A DNA stretch of 64,000 nucleotides, from the NCBI GenBank assembly GCA_947493215.1, contig CANLQE010000001.1, positions 2,481,404 to 2,545,403 on the forward strand. Direction: 5' to 3'. A program made the translations under genes and the position numbers. This DNA is from an uncultured Sphingomonadaceae bacterium (GTDB lineage: Bacteria; Pseudomonadota; Alphaproteobacteria; Sphingomonadales; Sphingomonadaceae). The notes under the pieces are model-generated. The model saw nothing but the letters and a program-made list of their open reading frames with translations. It searched no databases and was not told the DNA's origin. Shown in pieces: positions 1-9,126 of the stretch (positions within the stretch are counted from its first letter, which is position 1; each line of letters starts with the position of its first letter).

Positions 1-2049
1 CTGAAGGTCTTTATATTTATAATAGAAGGCTGTTAAATTGAGTTGGAGAGCACCATTAGCAAATGTGTTTTTTGAACCGATTTCAAAAGAGTCAATCTGC
101 TCTGGCGCGAATGATTCCGGAACCTCAAAAATCGGCTGCAAAGGCGGATTGATACCACCGGACTTATAACCGCGCGAGTAAGAAGCATAGATCAGATTAT
201 CATCGGAAAACTGCCAATCAACCACGAAACGACCCGTAATCTCATCAAATGCAACACTTCGTTGCTGAACGATTTGATTACCGTCAGTGCCCGGATCAGC
301 ATCAAATCCGCCAACAAATGGTGATTCAAACGCATCCGTCGTCTGTCCGAAGGGAACCAGGAAACTTGCCAATGTTGATCGTGCTTCAACAAATTTCTTG
401 TCATTGTTATAGCGTAGACCGCCTGTGAGCTTCAAATTATCGGTGACGTCGAAATAAACCTCACCAAAAATGCCATAGGATTCGAGCTCAAATTCCCGCG
501 TATTGTTGCGGAAATATGGTGTTCCAAGGAAACCACCATTGGAAGCGCCCAATATACCGGCGATATAATCGATAGCGAAAGTGTTCACATAATAGCTATT
601 CTGGCCGAGGCTATTCTCCGCATAAATACCGCCCAGAAGGAAGTTAAATGGCCCATCCAGATCGCTGCTTATGATACCTTCGATAGACCAACTGGTATTG
701 TCCTGATTGGAGCGATCAAGAGAGATTGGTGTGTCAGCACAAATGCGGTTACCGCCATAAGAACCGAGCCCAATAGTGTCCGTATCCGAGGTACATAGCT
801 GGTTCCCTGATGTCACTGCGCTGAGAACCGGTGCGAAAGCTTCGAACGGCCCTCCAGCTCCAGAAAGAGCGCCCAAGGTCGCCAATGTCGGATCAAGGGT
901 CGCACGGGACAGGACCGACAGGTTATAATCCTGACGAGAATCAACTTCCGTTTCCTGGTACAGACCGGTTACAGATACTTGGATTGGTCCAAAATCATGT
1001 TCAATATGCGCTTGGAGTTGTAATTCATCAGTAAAATATTCGGGATTAAAATCAGTATTGACCGTACGAACGTCATTTGGCTCAGTAAAGTTGACATGCC
1101 CATTGGAATTGGCGTCATAGATGCTGCCAAGGCCCAATGTTGCGAATCCGGCACCGCCCTGTGAAGCTAGAAACTCCCGTGAACTCAAAGTGCCTGTGAA
1201 AGTCGCATTGGTGTTAACCTTGCCGAAGTCTAGGCGATTGTTGAGGCAGCCCAAAACACCCGTCGGATCAGTCTGACATTTTTGTTTCTGGATACGCAGA
1301 CGATCATCATCCTCGCGGAAATAATAGCCCATCAGGTTAACGGTCGTGTCGGGTGTCGGCTCCCATTTGATCGAACCACGGACCGCATACATGTCACGGC
1401 CATCAATATCAGAGCCGTCGAACAGGTTCGTCGTATAACCATCGCGATTCAGATAAAAACCCGCAACACGGAAGGCCAATGTATCGCCAAGTGGCACGTT
1501 GATCATGCCTTTTAGTTTCACCGACTGAAAATTGCCGTATTCGCCTTCCAGCGAAGCCGCGAATTCACCCAATTCCGGCTTAGCTGTTACAACGTTGACA
1601 ACACCAGAGGTCGCATTTCGACCAAATAGGGTGCCTTGTGGGCCACGAAGAACCTCAACGCGTTCCAAATCAAAATATTCTGTTTCAAACAGGCGGGTAT
1701 TGAACAACGGCGAGTCGTTCAAGTGAATGGCAGTAGCGGTATCGCAAGTCACGCCAACACACAGATCGCCGATACCGCGGATGGTAAAGCTCGACGCGGT
1801 AAAGTTACTTTTCGTAAAAGACACATTCGGAAGGGTGAGTTGCAGATCCGAGGCGTTCTCAATCTGCTGCGCTTCCAGTGCCTTTGAATCAAAGGCCGAA
1901 ACAGCAATCGGCACTTCCTGCAGGCTTTGTGCTTGACGCTGTGCGGTCACGATGATGACATTATCATCGAGATCATTGTCTGCTTGTGCCAATGCCGGTG
2001 AAGCCACTGCAGTTATCGCTGTGGCTGCTAGTAGTAACGATTTACGCAT
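1..2049 (-). CDS. TonB-dependent receptor, partial (C-terminus beyond window)
   Basis: Outer-membrane receptor for energised uptake of an unknown ligand. The first 683 codons are present and the C-terminal barrel lies off the left edge. A signal peptide of about 22 residues ends ASPALAQ, followed by a TonB-box-like DDNVIIVTA and a plug domain with SSFTIRGIGD and RGPQGTLFGRNATSG. Two in-frame ATGs are adjacent (2052 and 2049); the second sits about 6 nt from a GGAG ribosome site and is preferred. It lies directly downstream of a second receptor on the same strand, with a terminator between, so it is probably transcribed on its own. The ligand cannot be read from sequence. Confidence 0.93.
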   Translation of the reverse strand, partial: MRKSLLLAATAITAVASPALAQADNDLDDNVIIVTAQRQAQSLQEVPIAVSAFDSKALEAQQIENASDLQLTLPNVSFTKSNFTASSFTIRGIGDLCVGVTCDTATAIHLNDSPLFNTRLFETEYFDLERVEVLRGPQGTLFGRNATSGVVNVVTAKPELGEFAASLEGEYGNFQSVKLKGMINVPLGDTLAFRVAGFYLNRDGYTTNLFDGSDIDGRDMYAVRGSIKWEPTPDTTVNLMGYYFREDDDRLRIQKQKCQTDPTGVLGCLNNRLDFGKVNTNATFTGTLSSREFLASQGGAGFATLGLGSIYDANSNGHVNFTEPNDVRTVNTDFNPEYFTDELQLQAHIEHDFGPIQVSVTGLYQETEVDSRQDYNLSVLSRATLDPTLATLGALSGAGGPFEAFAPVLSAVTSGNQLCTSDTDTIGLGSYGGNRICADTPISLDRSNQDNTSWSIEGIISSDLDGPFNFLLGGIYAENSLGQNSYYVNTFAIDYIAGILGASNGGFLGTPYFRNNTREFELESYGIFGEVYFDVTDNLKLTGGLRYNNDKKFVEARSTLASFLVPFGQTTDAFESPFVGGFDADPGTDGNQIVQQRSVAFDEITGRFVVDWQFSDDNLIYASYSRGYKSGGINPPLQPIFEVPESFAPEQIDSFEIGSKNTFANGALQLNLTAFYYKYKDLQ

Positions 2050-2221
2050 CATTCTCTCCCAATCCCATACCATTTTTCTGGAGAGTGTAGCTTTTGCTCA
2101 TCCCCCCAGATGACCTAATCTTCAACTAATCGATCGATTAAGTCCAGACGGAAATGATAAAAATGCACCAGCACATTACATTTTTGCACCTTTGTTGCTG
2201 GAATCAGCGGAAATTAAGAAC

Positions 2222-2253
2222 AAAAAAAGCCCCGCCAGTTTCCCGGCGGGGCT
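2222..2253 (-). terminator. Rho-independent terminator of the second TonB receptor
   Basis: A perfect 9-bp GC-rich stem (AGCCCCGCC / GGCGGGGCT) with an 8-nt loop is followed on the minus strand by a run of seven T. It begins 26 nt past the stop of the receptor gene at 2279. Confidence 0.9.
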
Positions 2254-2278
2254 CTTATTTAAGCGAATTAAGCTTCGC

Positions 2279-4837
2279 TTAGAATTTAAAGCGGACTACG
2301 CCGCCATAAGTGCGTGGTGCGCTTGGGTACCCCGAGACAGTGCCGGACTGAGCAACACCATCGAATACAGTCGCAATATAGCGATCATCGAACAGATTGC
2401 GGCCATACAAGCCAACTTCGAGACCATTGTCGAGAGCAAGCGTCATGGAAGCATTCACGAGATTAACTTCGCGGCGGAAAATCTGGGTATTCCCGACCGC
2501 CGTATTAAACTCTGGCAGTCCGTTATTGATATCGGTGTTGCTCTCATGGTTGTAATCCACGCGGGTAATCAGACGATTACCCGATGCACCGAATTCATGC
2601 GTATAAGTCGCTGAGGTTGCGATGCTCCACGCCGGGATCCCACCTGGACGGACACCGGTAAGGTCACCCAACACACTGCCTGGAAAATCATCAAACAGCG
2701 GATCGAGGTGGGTCGCCGCGAATGTCAGAACCAGTCCATCGGTCGGCTGGACGTTAACATCCAGCTCAAAACCACGGACTGACTGCTCACCTGCATTGCG
2801 CAACGCAAAACCGGTCCCAGTGAAAGCAAAGCTTTGGAAGCCTTCAATCGTCTGGTCGAACAGAGCGAGGTTAACGCCAATTCCTGGCCATTTCGCTTTA
2901 ATGCCGACTTCATAGACTTCAGCTTCCTCTGGGCCAGCGAAACGCGAACCAGTGACCAAATTTGGCAGAGCCAAACCGGCATCCAGAATTGGCGATGACG
3001 GTGCGGCGAAGGTTGAACCTCCCGGGCCTGCGGCAAAGTCATCATTCGACGGACGACTATCGCGCGAGAGGTTGATTGAGCTCGCTTTAAAGCCGGTCGC
3101 ATAGCTCGCATAGACGTTAAATTCTGGAGAAATTTCGTAGGAAGCGCGCAGCAAATAGGTGAACTTGTCATCCCGCGTCCGGCCATCTTCGACCGCATTT
3201 GGAATGCTCAAGAATGGTGGCTGGAACTGGAACCCCGCAAGAGGGATCAACGTGTTCACGGTTGGATCGGTGGCTGCCGCAAGCAGAGCCGCCTGATTCG
3301 CAGCTGGCAGTGCCTGGAATTGGTCACGAGTGGTAACCGTTCCGCCGGTTGCGCCTACAATGAAGGCATCAACCAGATTGACCTGACCGAGTGGATCGAA
3401 AGACTGTTGCGCAAGCTCGAAGTCCTTTGAATCGTCCGTATAGTTGAACCCACCGGTGAACACGAGCCCGTCAAGTGGTTCGAAATCAACCGTACCAAAG
3501 ATCGACCACGATGTGTTGTCCATGCTGAACTGCTCAGACGTCAGCAGGGGCGTGTTGAAGATGCTTTCTTGCGGCAAGCCGAGACCAGCTTCTACTGCGT
3601 TGAACACTGATGGCAGGCCGGCCAGCACATCGGCAGGGTTGCCGCCAGCGAGAAGTTCGAACACGTCGCGGATATCACTGCCGTTCTGGATCGCGCTTTC
3701 CTGTGCGATAGACTCGTCAAAATAGTAACCACCAAGCAAGAAGTTAATCGGACCATCAAAATCCGAAGCAATCCGAATTTCCTGGGTGAAGGATTCTACA
3801 TCTTGTTCGCGTGTTTCTGTCGCAAGGGAAGCGCTGGTGTAGTCAATGTCTGATAGGAAGAAGTTCTTCAACTCACGATATGAGGTGATCGAGGTAACGG
3901 AGATCGGGCCGGTGTCCCAATCGACTTGTATCGAGCCGCCATAATTGTCGACTTCATTGGTCGGAACAAAGTTCAGGAACGCTTCGTCACTAAAGAAATC
4001 AGTGTTTAGCTGTCCGCCTACTGCGTTGATCGCGCCGGTAACCGGCCCGGAAACAACGGTGGCAACCTGACAGCAGACCTCGTCGATGCGCGAATAATCT
4101 GCGATTGCGCGAATACGCAAATCTGGGGTTGCCTCGATCAACAGCTGACCACGTGCGGACCAACGGTTGCGATCATTCTGCTCTTCATCAAGATTAACGA
4201 TGTTGGAGTAACCGTCACGGCGGTTATAGCTGCCGTCGACCGAAAATGCGATACTCTCAGTAATTGGGCCCGTAATGTCGCCCTTGATAACGACCGAATT
4301 GAAATTACCGTAGCTGGCCTCAACCGCGCCGCCGAATTCAAATTGTGGTTCACGTGTGATCACCGAGATGACGCCTGCCGATGCGTTCTTACCGAATAGC
4401 GTCGATTGCGGTCCGTTCAAAACCTCAATCCGCTGAACATTGGGAAGATCACTCAAAGCGGCGGCAGAGCGCGAACGGAACACGCCGTCGATGAACACAC
4501 CGACCGAGGGCTCAATGCCAAAGTTGTTATCGCCATTACCGAAGCCACGAATGATGAACGTAGACGCTGACGATGTTTGCAGCTGGCTAACGCGCAATGA
4601 CGGGGCGACTGTCTGTAGATCAAGCACGTCACGGATCTGAGCGTTCTCGAGTGTTTCCCCGGTCGTCACAGAGACAGAAATCGGAGTCTGTTGCAACGTC
4701 TGCTCGCGCTTCGTAGCCGTAACGATGATCACATTGTCATCAACAGCTTCTTCTTCCTGTATTTCCTGTGCATATGCAGGAACCGCAGACATCAGGCCAC
4801 CAACAGCAGTGGCGGTCAAAAACTTGGTAATATTCAT
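2279..4837 (-). CDS. TonB-dependent receptor
   Basis: Complete 852-residue outer-membrane receptor. The signal peptide (about 23 residues, ending AYAQ) is followed by a TonB-box-like DDNVIIVTATKR, a plug with TFIIRGFGNGDNNFG and LNGPQSTLFGKNASAG, and a long beta-barrel ending in NLFDDRYIATVF and a terminal Phe, as expected for Bam-dependent insertion. A good AGGAG ribosome site precedes the ATG. The N-terminal layout matches the receptor downstream (same DDNVIIVTA stretch), but the rest is divergent, so they are old paralogues rather than a recent duplication. Sphingomonads carry many such receptors; the substrate is unknown. Confidence 0.95.
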   Translation of the reverse strand: MNITKFLTATAVGGLMSAVPAYAQEIQEEEAVDDNVIIVTATKREQTLQQTPISVSVTTGETLENAQIRDVLDLQTVAPSLRVSQLQTSSASTFIIRGFGNGDNNFGIEPSVGVFIDGVFRSRSAAALSDLPNVQRIEVLNGPQSTLFGKNASAGVISVITREPQFEFGGAVEASYGNFNSVVIKGDITGPITESIAFSVDGSYNRRDGYSNIVNLDEEQNDRNRWSARGQLLIEATPDLRIRAIADYSRIDEVCCQVATVVSGPVTGAINAVGGQLNTDFFSDEAFLNFVPTNEVDNYGGSIQVDWDTGPISVTSITSYRELKNFFLSDIDYTSASLATETREQDVESFTQEIRIASDFDGPINFLLGGYYFDESIAQESAIQNGSDIRDVFELLAGGNPADVLAGLPSVFNAVEAGLGLPQESIFNTPLLTSEQFSMDNTSWSIFGTVDFEPLDGLVFTGGFNYTDDSKDFELAQQSFDPLGQVNLVDAFIVGATGGTVTTRDQFQALPAANQAALLAAATDPTVNTLIPLAGFQFQPPFLSIPNAVEDGRTRDDKFTYLLRASYEISPEFNVYASYATGFKASSINLSRDSRPSNDDFAAGPGGSTFAAPSSPILDAGLALPNLVTGSRFAGPEEAEVYEVGIKAKWPGIGVNLALFDQTIEGFQSFAFTGTGFALRNAGEQSVRGFELDVNVQPTDGLVLTFAATHLDPLFDDFPGSVLGDLTGVRPGGIPAWSIATSATYTHEFGASGNRLITRVDYNHESNTDINNGLPEFNTAVGNTQIFRREVNLVNASMTLALDNGLEVGLYGRNLFDDRYIATVFDGVAQSGTVSGYPSAPRTYGGVVRFKF

Positions 4838-5027
4838 TATAAACTCCTAAAAACCCATTCTCCGGGGACTTATTTCTCGAAAGTCCTCCACCCGAAGATT
4901 GCATAGATAGAAATAGCGGCAATAGTCCACAGCTTCTCACGGTTTACAGCCCAGTAAGTATTATTATTGCGAACAAGCAGTCCAAAACGTTGCTGTAAAG
5001 CAACAGATGTGTCGAAAATGTCTGTAA

Positions 5028-5112
5028 TGGTGCCCCTGGCCCGACTCGAACGGGCACTCCTTGCGGAACTGCATTTTGAGTGCAGCGCGTCTACCAATTC
5101 CACCACAGGGGC
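5028..5112 (-). tRNA. tRNA-Leu (anticodon CAA)
   Basis: On the minus strand the 7-bp acceptor stem GCCCCTG/CAGGGGC closes an 85-nt cloverleaf. The anticodon arm CTGCA-CTCAAAA-TGCAG places CAA at positions 34-36. There is a long variable arm, typical of tRNA-Leu, and a TTCGAGT T-loop. The 3' CCA is encoded. Any reading frame drawn through this stretch is spurious. Confidence 0.97.
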
Positions 5113-5205
5113 TGATTTGCGTTGCCGCAGACTGGCATTTGCAAAATCGACGCCCTGTTAGCGGAGTATATTTTTGCTGGCAACCCTCTGTGTGTGCGTT
5201 TCGTC

Positions 5206-5970
5206 CTAAAGCAGATTGCCACCTGTCATCGTCTGGACAATCCATAGCGGAAAGGCGGTGATTGCTATAAAAGTACCGAGCGGCAAAGCGCTGTCTGCAT
5301 TCACCGCCTGCCCTCGAATATGCATCATCGCCACAGCAGCTAATCCAACAAACGCAGCTCCTAAGATAACAAATGGCAGGGCTGACCACCCCAGCCAGCA
5401 TCCAACAGCTCCTAGCAACTTAGGATCACCGCCGCCCAAACCTTCCCGGCCACGCAGCAAGCGGTAGGACCAGCTTACGAGAAACAAAGCTACAAAACCG
5501 GCCAGACCGCCAATAGCGCGGTTCGCCAGATCAGGGTCATCCACCCATAAGGATGCAACCAAACCACAAACGGCCAATAACAAGGTCAATTTATCCGGCA
5601 GCCAGTGATGCTGCGCATCCAGTGCTGCTAATGTGATCAAAACCCAACCAAATATGGCGCCCATCAAGCCTTCAACTCCCGGCGCTGCGAACAAAGCCAA
5701 ACCGCCAATCAGGCCTGCGCCAAGCTCGATCGAAAGGTGATCAGAATTTATCACAGCACCGCAGTTGGCGCATTTTCCTGATCGCAACACATAGCTAAAC
5801 ACCGGAATTAGATCGATGGCGCGCAACGGCTCATTACAACTGTCGCAACGAGAACGCCCGGAAATGACAGATTGCCGCTGCGGCCAGCGAATGACAATCG
5901 TTGCCAAAAAACTTCCGATTATGAAGCCGAGAATCGTTCCGGCAATAGGGTAGACAAAGTCTGGCAACAT
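5206..5970 (-). CDS. Prepilin peptidase (A24 family, PilD/GspO-like)
   Basis: Inner-membrane aspartyl peptidase that cleaves, and usually N-methylates, type IV pilin or pseudopilin leaders. The 254-residue protein has the N-terminal cytoplasmic zinc loop with two CxxC pairs (RCDSC and KCANCG), then several membrane segments. Both catalytic Asp regions are visible: ALDAQHHWLPD and GLGGGDPKLLGA. The ATG at 5970 is preferred over an upstream one because GGAG sits 4 nt before it and the protein then begins at the conserved membrane helix. No pilus or secretion genes are adjacent, so it probably serves a machinery encoded elsewhere. Confidence 0.92.
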   Translation of the reverse strand: MLPDFVYPIAGTILGFIIGSFLATIVIRWPQRQSVISGRSRCDSCNEPLRAIDLIPVFSYVLRSGKCANCGAVINSDHLSIELGAGLIGGLALFAAPGVEGLMGAIFGWVLITLAALDAQHHWLPDKLTLLLAVCGLVASLWVDDPDLANRAIGGLAGFVALFLVSWSYRLLRGREGLGGGDPKLLGAVGCWLGWSALPFVILGAAFVGLAAVAMMHIRGQAVNADSALPLGTFIAITAFPLWIVQTMTGGNLL

Positions 5971-6119
5971 AAGCTCCGGAAAATCGCGACACTGCCGATT
6001 GGCATGGCATGAATAGATGTTCAATGCTGCGATTGAAAAACCCAAATGCTCCGCCTATGTGAAAAGGCAATGAACAACAGTGGCCTTGTGGCCCAAATAT
6101 CCTTTGAAAGGTAAGCCAT

Positions 6120-7310
6120 ATGTCTCAATCTGATCCTATTGTCATTCTGTCCTACGCCCGAACCCCCATGGGTGGCATGCAAGGCGCCTTGGGCGAAGTA
6201 AGCGCCCCGGATCTCGGAGCTGTGGCTGTTCGCGCAGCTGTCGAACGGGCTGGTATTCAGGGCGTGGATGTCGAGCGTATTTATATGGGTAATGTCCTCT
6301 CCGCTGGCCAAGGACAGGCGCCCGCGCGTCAGGCAGCCATATTGGGTGGCTTACCGGAATCAGTAGAAGCCACGACCGTCAACAAAATGTGCGGCTCAGG
6401 CATGCAGACTGCAATCATGGGCGCCGAAGCGCTCGCGGCCGGTTCGGTTGACATTATCGTCACCGGCGGAATGGAAAGCATGACCAATGCGCCCTATCTG
6501 CTTCCCAAAATGCGTGGCGGCGCAAGATTGGGACATGCTCAGGCTATGGACCATATGTTCCTTGATGGGCTAGAAGATGCCTATGACAAAGGCCGGGCAA
6601 TGGGCAGCTTTGCTGAAGAAACCGCTGGTGAATACCAACTGACCCGCGAAGCACAGGATGAATATGCGATAGAATCTCTCGCCCGTGCCAAAGCGGCGGT
6701 CGAAGGCGATGCCTTTGATGATGAAGTCGTGGCCGTTGAGATTAAAACCCGCAAAGGCAGCTTTACGGTTGATAAGGACGAACAGCCCCTAAAAGGTAAT
6801 CCGGATAAAATCCCCGCCCTGCGCCCTGCATTCGCAAAGGACGGCACGATCACAGCCGCCAATGCATCGTCCATCTCCGACGGAGCCGCGGCCATGGTGC
6901 TTTCTCGGGCGAGCGTCGCGGCAGCCAAAGGCCTGAAACCCGAAGCCCACATCATTGCTCATGCGGCCCATGCTCATGCACCCGCCAAATTCACCACCGC
7001 GCCCGTTTCCGCCATTCAAAAAGTCTTGGCAAAAGCAGGTTGGGAAGTTGGCGATGTTGATCTGTGGGAAGTGAACGAAGCCTTTGCCTGCGTCGCGATG
7101 TTCGCGATGCAGGATATCGGCATCTCGCGCGACAAGCTGAATATCAACGGCGGCGCGACCGCGCTTGGCCATCCGATCGGTGCCAGCGGCGCACGGATTA
7201 TGGTCACGTTGATTGCAGCAATGAAAAAGCACGGCCTAAAAAAGGGCGTGGCTGCTTTGTGTATTGGCGGCGGCGAAGCAACCGCTGTTGCAATTGAGAT
7301 CGCTGACTAA
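6120..7310 (+). CDS. Acetyl-CoA C-acyltransferase (thiolase)
   Basis: Cytoplasmic thiolase of 396 residues that condenses or cleaves acyl-CoA. The active-site Cys is in VNKMCGSGMQT (about residue 90), the His in NINGGATALGHPIGASGAR (about residue 350) and the second Cys in AALCIGGGEATA near the C-terminus. The length fits the biosynthetic type (AtoB/PhaA-like), which suggests acetoacetyl-CoA formation, but no phaB or phaC lies nearby, so a beta-oxidation role is equally possible. Single gene ended by a strong hairpin terminator. Confidence 0.93.
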   Translation: MSQSDPIVILSYARTPMGGMQGALGEVSAPDLGAVAVRAAVERAGIQGVDVERIYMGNVLSAGQGQAPARQAAILGGLPESVEATTVNKMCGSGMQTAIMGAEALAAGSVDIIVTGGMESMTNAPYLLPKMRGGARLGHAQAMDHMFLDGLEDAYDKGRAMGSFAEETAGEYQLTREAQDEYAIESLARAKAAVEGDAFDDEVVAVEIKTRKGSFTVDKDEQPLKGNPDKIPALRPAFAKDGTITAANASSISDGAAAMVLSRASVAAAKGLKPEAHIIAHAAHAHAPAKFTTAPVSAIQKVLAKAGWEVGDVDLWEVNEAFACVAMFAMQDIGISRDKLNINGGATALGHPIGASGARIMVTLIAAMKKHGLKKGVAALCIGGGEATAVAIEIAD

Positions 7311-7327
7311 CCGCTATCCCAACCAAC

Positions 7328-7363
7328 AAAAAGGGCGGGAAGCATCGCTTTCCCGCCCTTTTT
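7328..7363. terminator. Bidirectional terminator between thiolase and SH3 genes
   Basis: A stem built on AAAGGGCGGGA and its complement, flanked by A-run and T-run, lies between two convergent genes. It can terminate transcription from both sides. Confidence 0.9.
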
Positions 7364-7385
7364 GAGCCTGCTGTGTCGATCGGTG

Positions 7386-7877
7386 CTATTTCAACGGCTC
7401 ATCGCCCCAGATCAGTTCCTTACTGATATAACCGCGCCGGCCGGTGACATCGAACAAACACCATCCATTTTCGCATTGGGTGATCTTCCCCACCACACCT
7501 GGCTCAACCCGCCAGATAGTCTTAGCATCTGCCCGAGGGTTAGCGCGCAACGGTTGAGCCTGCCCTTTTTCGCCGAGCACCACGGCCGTTCTGGCGGCGC
7601 TCAAAAGCCGTGCATGCATCCAGCCTTGGGCGCCGTCCGGGTCTTCCACCTTACGCCATGCCTTATAGCGCGCGAGTATTTTAATCGGTAAGCGCTCCCG
7701 CCTATAAATCCACATAGTCGGATATTCGGTACTGGGGCCGGTACGCATGCGCGCCTCTGGTTCATCAATCGACGCCCAATAAGGCGGCTCCTGTTGCGCC
7801 ATGGCCGGCGATGCCACCGCCAACGTCAAACCCACCAGACAAAAAACGGATAATATTCTCAAACCAGAATTACGCAT
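7386..7877 (-). CDS. Exported SH3-like domain protein
   Basis: A 163-residue periplasmic protein with a clear signal peptide (hydrophobic core, cleavage after ASPAMA). The remainder holds two bacterial SH3-like repeats: one around ARMRTGPSTEYPTMWIY...WRKVEDPDGAQGWMHARLL, the second around PLRANPRADAKTIWRVEPGVVGKI...GWCLFDVTGRRGYI. Such proteins are common in sphingomonads and are assumed to bind peptidoglycan or other envelope ligands. It is divergent from the dehydrogenase gene upstream. Domain call is firm; role is not known. Confidence 0.85.
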   Translation of the reverse strand: MRNSGLRILSVFCLVGLTLAVASPAMAQQEPPYWASIDEPEARMRTGPSTEYPTMWIYRRERLPIKILARYKAWRKVEDPDGAQGWMHARLLSAARTAVVLGEKGQAQPLRANPRADAKTIWRVEPGVVGKITQCENGWCLFDVTGRRGYISKELIWGDEPLK

Positions 7878-7988
7878 ATTTCAAACTTATTTATACCCCC
7901 GATAGCAAAGGCCATAAACTGAAAGCCAAGCGCGCATCAAGCGCCACCTGCTTGACCTGATGTAAAATTCAGGCATAGCAATCGCCCT

Positions 7989-9002
7989 ATGGCTGAATCA
8001 TCCCAATCTGAGAAAAACCGACCCGCAAAACCGCGCGTCATTGTTACCCGCGAACTGGCCGATGCGATCCACGATAGAATGGGCGAACTATTCGATGTGG
8101 TTCCCAATTTAGATGATCGTGCCTTTACCCGCGATGACTTGATTGCCGCCATGGGGGACTGCGACGTTCTGGTTCCCACAGTCACCGATCAAATCGATGC
8201 AGAGATGATCGCAGGCGCGCCGGAGCGCCTGAAGATGATTGCCAGTTTTGGCGCCGGGGTGGACCATATTGATCTGGCAGCTGCGCGCGCGCGCAAAATA
8301 TTGGTTACCAATACGCCAGGTGTCTTTACCGAAGATACCGCGGACATGACCATGGCCCTGATCCTCTCCGTTCCGCGCCGTCTGGCAGAAGGCGAAAAGC
8401 TGATGCGGTCCGGTGAATGGGAGGGATGGAAGCCATCGGGCATGCTTGGTCATTGTATCGGTGGCAAGAAACTAGGTATTATTGGCATGGGCCGGATTGG
8501 TCAGGCCGTTGCGCGGCGTGCATCAGGTTTTGGAATGTCGATTGTCTATCATAACCGCCGCCAATTACCCCCGGCAGTCGAAGAGTCTTTGAACGCCAGC
8601 TATATCGACGATCTGGATGAACTGATCCGCACTTGTGACATAATCACCATCCATTGCCCCAGCACGCCCGAGACACATGAGCTTATCAACGCGGATCGGA
8701 TTGCAATGATGAAGCCTTCCACCTATTTAATAAACACTGCACGCGGTGATCTGATTGATGAAAACGCCCTTATAGAGGCGCTTCAACAAGAGAAGATCAG
8801 CGGCGCGGGCCTTGATGTGTACACGCGAGAGCCAGCCGTTGACGAACGCTTATTGTCACTCAAAAATGTGGTTCTTTTGCCTCACATGGGCAGCGCCACT
8901 TTTGAAGGGCGTGAGGCTTCCGGCGAACGGGTCATTGCCAACATCCGCATTTGGGCCGACGGTCACCGCCCGCCCGATCAGGTGCTGGAAGGCTGGGCCT
9001 GA
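7989..9002 (+). CDS. D-2-hydroxyacid dehydrogenase (glyoxylate/hydroxypyruvate reductase type)
   Basis: NAD(P)-dependent dehydrogenase of 337 residues. The Rossmann motif is LGIIGMGRIGQAVARR (about residue 158). The catalytic Arg is in INTARGDLIDENAL, followed by the Glu region and the His in VVLLPHMGSATFEGR (about residue 300). The family reduces glyoxylate or hydroxypyruvate, or oxidises D-2-hydroxyacids; the exact substrate cannot be told from sequence. It stands alone between a divergent SH3-protein gene and the ammonium transporter. Confidence 0.9.
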   Translation: MAESSQSEKNRPAKPRVIVTRELADAIHDRMGELFDVVPNLDDRAFTRDDLIAAMGDCDVLVPTVTDQIDAEMIAGAPERLKMIASFGAGVDHIDLAAARARKILVTNTPGVFTEDTADMTMALILSVPRRLAEGEKLMRSGEWEGWKPSGMLGHCIGGKKLGIIGMGRIGQAVARRASGFGMSIVYHNRRQLPPAVEESLNASYIDDLDELIRTCDIITIHCPSTPETHELINADRIAMMKPSTYLINTARGDLIDENALIEALQQEKISGAGLDVYTREPAVDERLLSLKNVVLLPHMGSATFEGREASGERVIANIRIWADGHRPPDQVLEGWA

Positions 9003-9126
9003 AGTTCTACCCACGGGTTTGCGTTAGTTCTCAGTTGAGTCCCTCCCCGCTCTCGACTAGACAACCGGCTAATTATGATTCGCGTGAGCGGGTTTGCGTA
9101 ATAAAATATTATTTTCGGGGGATTCC

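Noticed and set aside
2192-2614. Plus-strand frame of 140 codons over the end of the TonB receptor
   Set aside because: It runs antisense through the conserved barrel end and the terminator; the receptor is the real gene.
4964-5401. Minus-strand frame through the tRNA gene
   Set aside because: It spans tRNA-Leu and the end of the peptidase gene in another frame.
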